Source: Chrysoperla carnea
Taxonomy: Eukaryota; Arthropoda; Insecta; Neuroptera; Chrysopidae
NCBI RefSeq assembly: GCF_905475395.1
Contig: NC_058337.1
Coordinates: 135,801,960 to 135,865,959, forward strand
Direction: 5' to 3'
DNA length: 64,000 nucleotides
Part shown: piece by piece, positions 59,725 to 64,000 of the stretch
Layout: each line of letters begins with the position of its first letter
Numbering within the stretch: position 1 is the stretch's first letter
Made by a program: the position numbers and the translations under genes
The notes under the pieces: model-generated
Told to the model about the DNA's origin: nothing
The model's input: the letters and a program-made list of their open reading frames with translations, nothing else
Database searches by the model: none

Positions 59725-62642
59725 TTTGGAGTTTGGCGTCTTTCTCCACTAAAATATTATTCTTGTGTGTTTGGAGTTTAATGAAAAAGGAATTTTCCAA
59801 TGGTTATGAAAATGTATTTAAAGAATGTATTGTGATTTTAATTATTTAAGTGATTTTTAAATGCATTTAGTACAGACGATGCATGCAATAATTATTGCCT
59901 TAGTTTCGCCTTCTTTATTTTATGTGGTATGGCGTATTCTTTGTGAAGATTCCGTACTGTATGGACAACTAAACTTAGTTTTCATTATCGGAACTATGGT
60001 CTTAACCCGTCAGCACTCGCACCAACTGTTCGATAATCTTTAGATACGTAATAATTAAACATAATCTCTCTACATAATTTTATAAAAATATATTTTTTAA
60101 TGCACAAGCTAATTAAATATAGTTTGATTACGTGATTATTGAATGATGTTTGAGATTGAAAATTTTAGAGCAGAGAAATAATCTAAATAATTAAATTCAT
60201 TTTAATTTATTTCACCATATTTCCATCACAAGTTTTTTTAATTTACTGAGTACGACTTATAATAAACTAACGAAAGTACAAAACAGAAAAATTTGAAAAT
60301 TTTCCCGAAGATTTTTTTCCGTTTGCACCTTTTCTCTTGTGATGAAAGAAATTTTAACAATTTCTGAAAGACTTGGAAAATATATTTAAAAAATCTTTAA
60401 TTTTTGAAGAATTTATTCTCCAGTAACCTGCAAATCATTTGATTATCTTCATTTGTTCTTAAATGCGCGTAATCTGAGTTTGCACAATCTCAGGAGATGT
60501 GCATAGCTTTTAGGAGGCAAATAACCGAAATGTTTGCCTTTTTTCAGTTTTTTGCTTGCAACACAAAAACGGTACGTTAGACGGAAAATACCATTCTATT
60601 CAATGTTGAAGCAAACTCAGATTACACACCAAATGATCATATTGAAACGATTTCCAGCTTGATGGAGTCTTCGAAAAATTATATTTGATTGACCTAAAAT
60701 TTGTTTGATCTCTAACGCTTGGATTACATTTTCTTAATTAAAAGGTTCGTTTAAAAATTTATTTAAGTTCAAACATAAAAAAAACCTTTTTAAGTTCTTT
60801 TATATCAATCTATTAATTTTCAATACCTTAAGGATAATTATTATGAAATGACTTTTATAACAGGAATGCATAAACCAAATGTTTATTGAAGTTTCTGGCT
60901 TTTCATATTTTTTTGTTTTGAAGGATAAGTATATTCAAAAAAAAAAAACTGTTTTAAGGTCTTCCTCTCTTTAATCATAGGGTAAGTTTTGAAGAAACAG
61001 AAATGCTGTGTTCCTCCAATCTGCATCTAAAATAAAGGGAAAACTTTTGAACCCGATTTAGATAAAAATGAAAGGTACACAGAAGATTTCCTTCCAAATG
61101 AGATGTATTTCCAGCTTTTCTCTTAATAGATATACTTCTGTTACTGTATCATCTCTTTTTAATTCATCAGCTATTGTCTTCCAATCTTGCGCTTATTAAA
61201 ATTTCTTAGAAATGAAATAAGGAAATAAAGACATAATTCATATATTAAATTACATATTCACTAAAGTAAATATGCAAATGTATGCAAGAAATGTATGCGA
61301 TTTTAATCGTTTTACGAGTTTTATCACTTTTGCCTACAAAGAACCAGTAATGAAGATTTTTTTTAAAGATAATTTCATTTTTCATATCAAATTGTCAACT
61401 GTTGTTTTGTGCTTGTAATATAACAAATGTTAGATGTGTGTTAAACAAAAGTTGTTTTGAATAATTGCAACAAATTTTTTACTTTTAATTATGACTATAT
61501 GGTTTGTTGTTTAGTATTTATCTCAAATTCCAAAACAACAACTATCACTTTCGACTTTCATTTAAACTGGTTTTTGAGGTTTTTTGTTTTTTTTTTTTGA
61601 AAATAAATAGATAAATCTTTAAACATATTTGCATATTGTAAAATTCTTTTGAGTAATGAATTCAATTAGTTTATTGAAGTTTTATTGAAACTGCCATAAA
61701 CTATTGATCTGTGGTTCTAAAAATCCAGGATTTTTGTAGTTTTTAACTAATTCTAATACTATAACTAATTCACACAGTAAAAACTAAAAGTAACTATAAA
61801 ATTTAATTCTTTAAAGAATTAAAAAAGTATTTGGCTTCTTTAATGAATACTTAAAATATCATGTAAATTAAGAAAGTAAGCACTACATTTATAATGTACC
61901 AAGGTACGAAAGGAACACAGTTCCTACCGGGTCTCCCACGACACTTCTCGTTCTTTCTTAAATTTGCCTTGACTAACGCTGAAGCACGGTTGTTGATATA
62001 TATCAAAATAATTGTTTAAGAAGTAGGACACAAGAGTAACAAGTGCTACAGGCCCCGAAAAAAGTGCTACAGATGCTGTACAACAAAGACGACATTCGGT
62101 TTTAATTGCATTATAGGCTTTGTTGGGCATATGCGGCTGACTACAGGACTTAAAAGCCGACGACTTTCATTTGTTAAACATCTGCAGATCACATATTTCA
62201 TATTTAACAAAACTCGTCAATTATAGCATGAGTGATTATTAATAGTATCAAATATGCAAATACATTTTTTAATAATTGCTAATTTTCTTCGTTTCCATTT
62301 AAGAAAGTTTCTGTTTAAAGTATTATCATATTGTTAAATATGTTGTTATTATACAAATTTTTATAATAACCAATAATTTATCTTTTTCAAAATAATTTTT
62401 TGTTTGCATATATTGATTTTTTACGAGAAGAGAGAAGGTCACCTTTAAGAATATTATCATAACTAATTCATGTAAATTATTGTTAAGATTACATGACATC
62501 CCGTTAAAAAACTAACAGTATACTAATTGCTAGTGTATTTTGTCGTACTAAAATTGTTAAGCAAAATTTTGTACGTTAAAATCCATCGGGCTTAAGGTTG
62601 ATTAACACAACATTAAGGCAATGTATACATACAAATCTGAAT
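59725..62642. other. Upstream flank of receptor B, AT-rich, nothing recognised
   Basis: This holds the promoter side of receptor B but no TATA or initiator could be fixed. No open frame here has domain features (the longest, at 59861-60043 and 61924-62130, are 60 and 68 codons). Confidence 0.35.
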
Positions 62643-62897
62643 TTTTATGTTATTAAGGTGTTTGTTTACCTAAAGTATTTAAAATAGTTTTAGTTTATTG
62701 CACGGTACATAAACCAAATACATGCGCTGTAGTCAAATAATTGTGCTATTTTTGACTTTACAATACCCGTTACTACAAAAATATAAAATATGTGCAAGTG
62801 CTGCTTATAAATTTGATAATATAGATATCTCTCTTCAATCATCAATACTCTAACTTAGTCATCTCTGTTCATCAGATGATGGATCTTCATGAACTCA
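62643..62897 (+). repeat. Dispersed repeat, family C, copy 2
   Basis: Homologous to 15148-15402 without the tRNA-like head. Shared words include TTTATTGCACGGTACATA, ATAAATTTGATAATATAGAT and GATGATGGATCTTC. Confidence 0.65.
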
Positions 62898-63722
62898 TAA
62901 TTCAATTGCCGTGAACCGATCAACCTTAGTGATGCAAAAGATGAAGAAAATTTCTTGGTGGACAAATTACGTTACAAATTACGTCTCTCTTTTATAATGT
63001 TTTCCCAGTTTAGACTTTTAAGTGGAATTTCTGACCATTGGACATTCAAAAAAATTATATATTATAGTGATGTATGTATGCCTTAATTTACATTTTGTTT
63101 ATGAGAGTAAGAATATGACTCAGAAACCACCAAAGAGAAAATTATAATAATTGATATTTTAAAATTTAAAAAAAGACTGATTTCATTATCCAATTAATTT
63201 TGTGATTTCAATCTTGATGATTCGTAAGTCAAAATTTAATAAAATGATTTAATATTATTATTAATAGAATTATTTATCATCTACAAAATTGCTCATACAC
63301 GATTCATGAAGAGACGCATATTGTAATTTACGTCATAATTAGTACGTTAAAGAAAATTTAGATGATTGAATATTTGACAAACTTGTATAAACATATTTAT
63401 TGAGTAATTTTCTTTTATAAATCATCAAGATATGACGAATACAATCAAAAATAAAATTGATTAATTTTCCGATGGCATGGCGTATTGAATTACTAAATAA
63501 AATAGAATGTTATAAGTTTATTTAAGTCTGTCTTTTGCGTAGAAAAAAGTTTTTTTTTTGATAATTAATTTGTGAAAATAAAGAAAATTATTTAATTTAA
63601 TTTAAGGTTTATTGAAAGATTATTTTCCAAAAATTTACCTACTATCAAATAAAAAAATCGATAAAATAATCAGATTATTTTTTAATCGTTTCTTTGTGCC
63701 GTGTTTTTTATTGAGACCCAAT
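62898..63722. other. AT-rich intergenic, nothing recognised
   Basis: No feature was recognised before the LINE frame at the right edge. Confidence 0.3.
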
Positions 63723-64000
63723 ATGTATATGAAGTTACTATGGAAAATTCTCAGGTTTAAAAATAAAGGTGTAATGAATGATGATATAAGTGTGGATGAT
63801 TGGAAAAATTACTACTGCCAGCTCTATGGTATGAACGAAGAGTGTGAAAATGCAGCAGGAAAAGGGGTAATGGCCGATGAACAAAATACCAACTTTGATA
63901 TATATTTTAATGATGAGGACATATGCTGGGCTATAGGTATGGCAAAGGATAATAAAGAGCCAGGGCGGGGTGGAATCTTAAATAAAGTAATAAAAATAAT
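63723..64000 (+). CDS. LINE-type ORF, start of reverse-transcriptase domain (runs off window)
   Basis: An open frame from ATG 63723 continues to the window end (92 codons). It encodes DDISVDDWKNYYCQLYGMNE and, later, AIGMAKDNKEPGRGGILNKV. The latter corresponds to the 'AIKKMKNNKAPGPDGI' motif at the N-terminal edge of non-LTR reverse transcriptases, and the 'W..Y...LY' part is typical of the linker after the endonuclease domain. Whether the element is complete depends on sequence beyond the window. Confidence 0.6.
   Translation, partial: MYMKLLWKILRFKNKGVMNDDISVDDWKNYYCQLYGMNEECENAAGKGVMADEQNTNFDIYFNDEDICWAIGMAKDNKEPGRGGILNKVIKI

Noticed and set aside
1-64000. CRISPR arrays, bacterial operons or phage genes
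   Set aside because: Intron-containing insect genes and eukaryotic transposons throughout; no spacer-repeat arrays seen.

Overview
This is a strongly AT-rich, gene-poor, repeat-rich stretch of insect nuclear DNA. A hexamerin storage-protein gene and two odorant receptors of the insect-specific 7tm_6 family, all split by GT-AG introns, point to a winged insect. TTAGG-type tails on several retroposons fit insects that keep the TTAGG telomere repeat. The species cannot be read from the sequence.

Layout: (1) 101-308, the terminal exon of an unidentified gene running in from the left, plus strand. (2) 3025-5997, a complete three-exon hexamerin gene, minus strand, with TATA box, initiator and poly(A) signal. 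(3) About 6.8-47 kb, no intact host gene found. This part holds relics: Helitrons in one orientation, one with a RepHel helicase tail; a hAT MITE with an 8-bp target duplication; a pogo-like MITE; tRNA-derived SINEs; LINE 3' fragments; several unnamed dispersed families; a CCTAA-rich minisatellite; and a perfect 300-bp tandem duplication. (4) 47724-59724, two tandem odorant receptor genes on the minus strand with the same five-exon plan. Between them a MITE was entered by an apparently intact Ty3/Gypsy-type retrotransposon (51465-56482) whose two 272-bp LTRs read as identical. (5) 59.7-64 kb, more repeats and a LINE reverse-transcriptase ORF leaving the right edge.

The most interesting object is the retrotransposon. 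No tRNA-type TGG primer-binding site follows its 5' LTR. Instead the 13 bases abutting the LTR are perfectly complementary to a segment inside the LTR (51601-51613), as expected of self-primed (Tf1/sushi-like) elements. Gag and Pol are joined by a textbook -1 frameshift heptamer (TTTAAAC) next to the gag stop codon, and the Gag zinc knuckle has an unusually long spacing.

The two receptors differ at the 3' end: gene B has its 48-bp terminal exon twice in a 136-bp tandem duplication, and a 100-bp-arm inverted repeat lies against the exon-4 splice donor. The hexamerin carries an extra lysine/tyrosine-rich segment with an internal 16-residue duplication, and two hexamerin-like relics may lie upstream.
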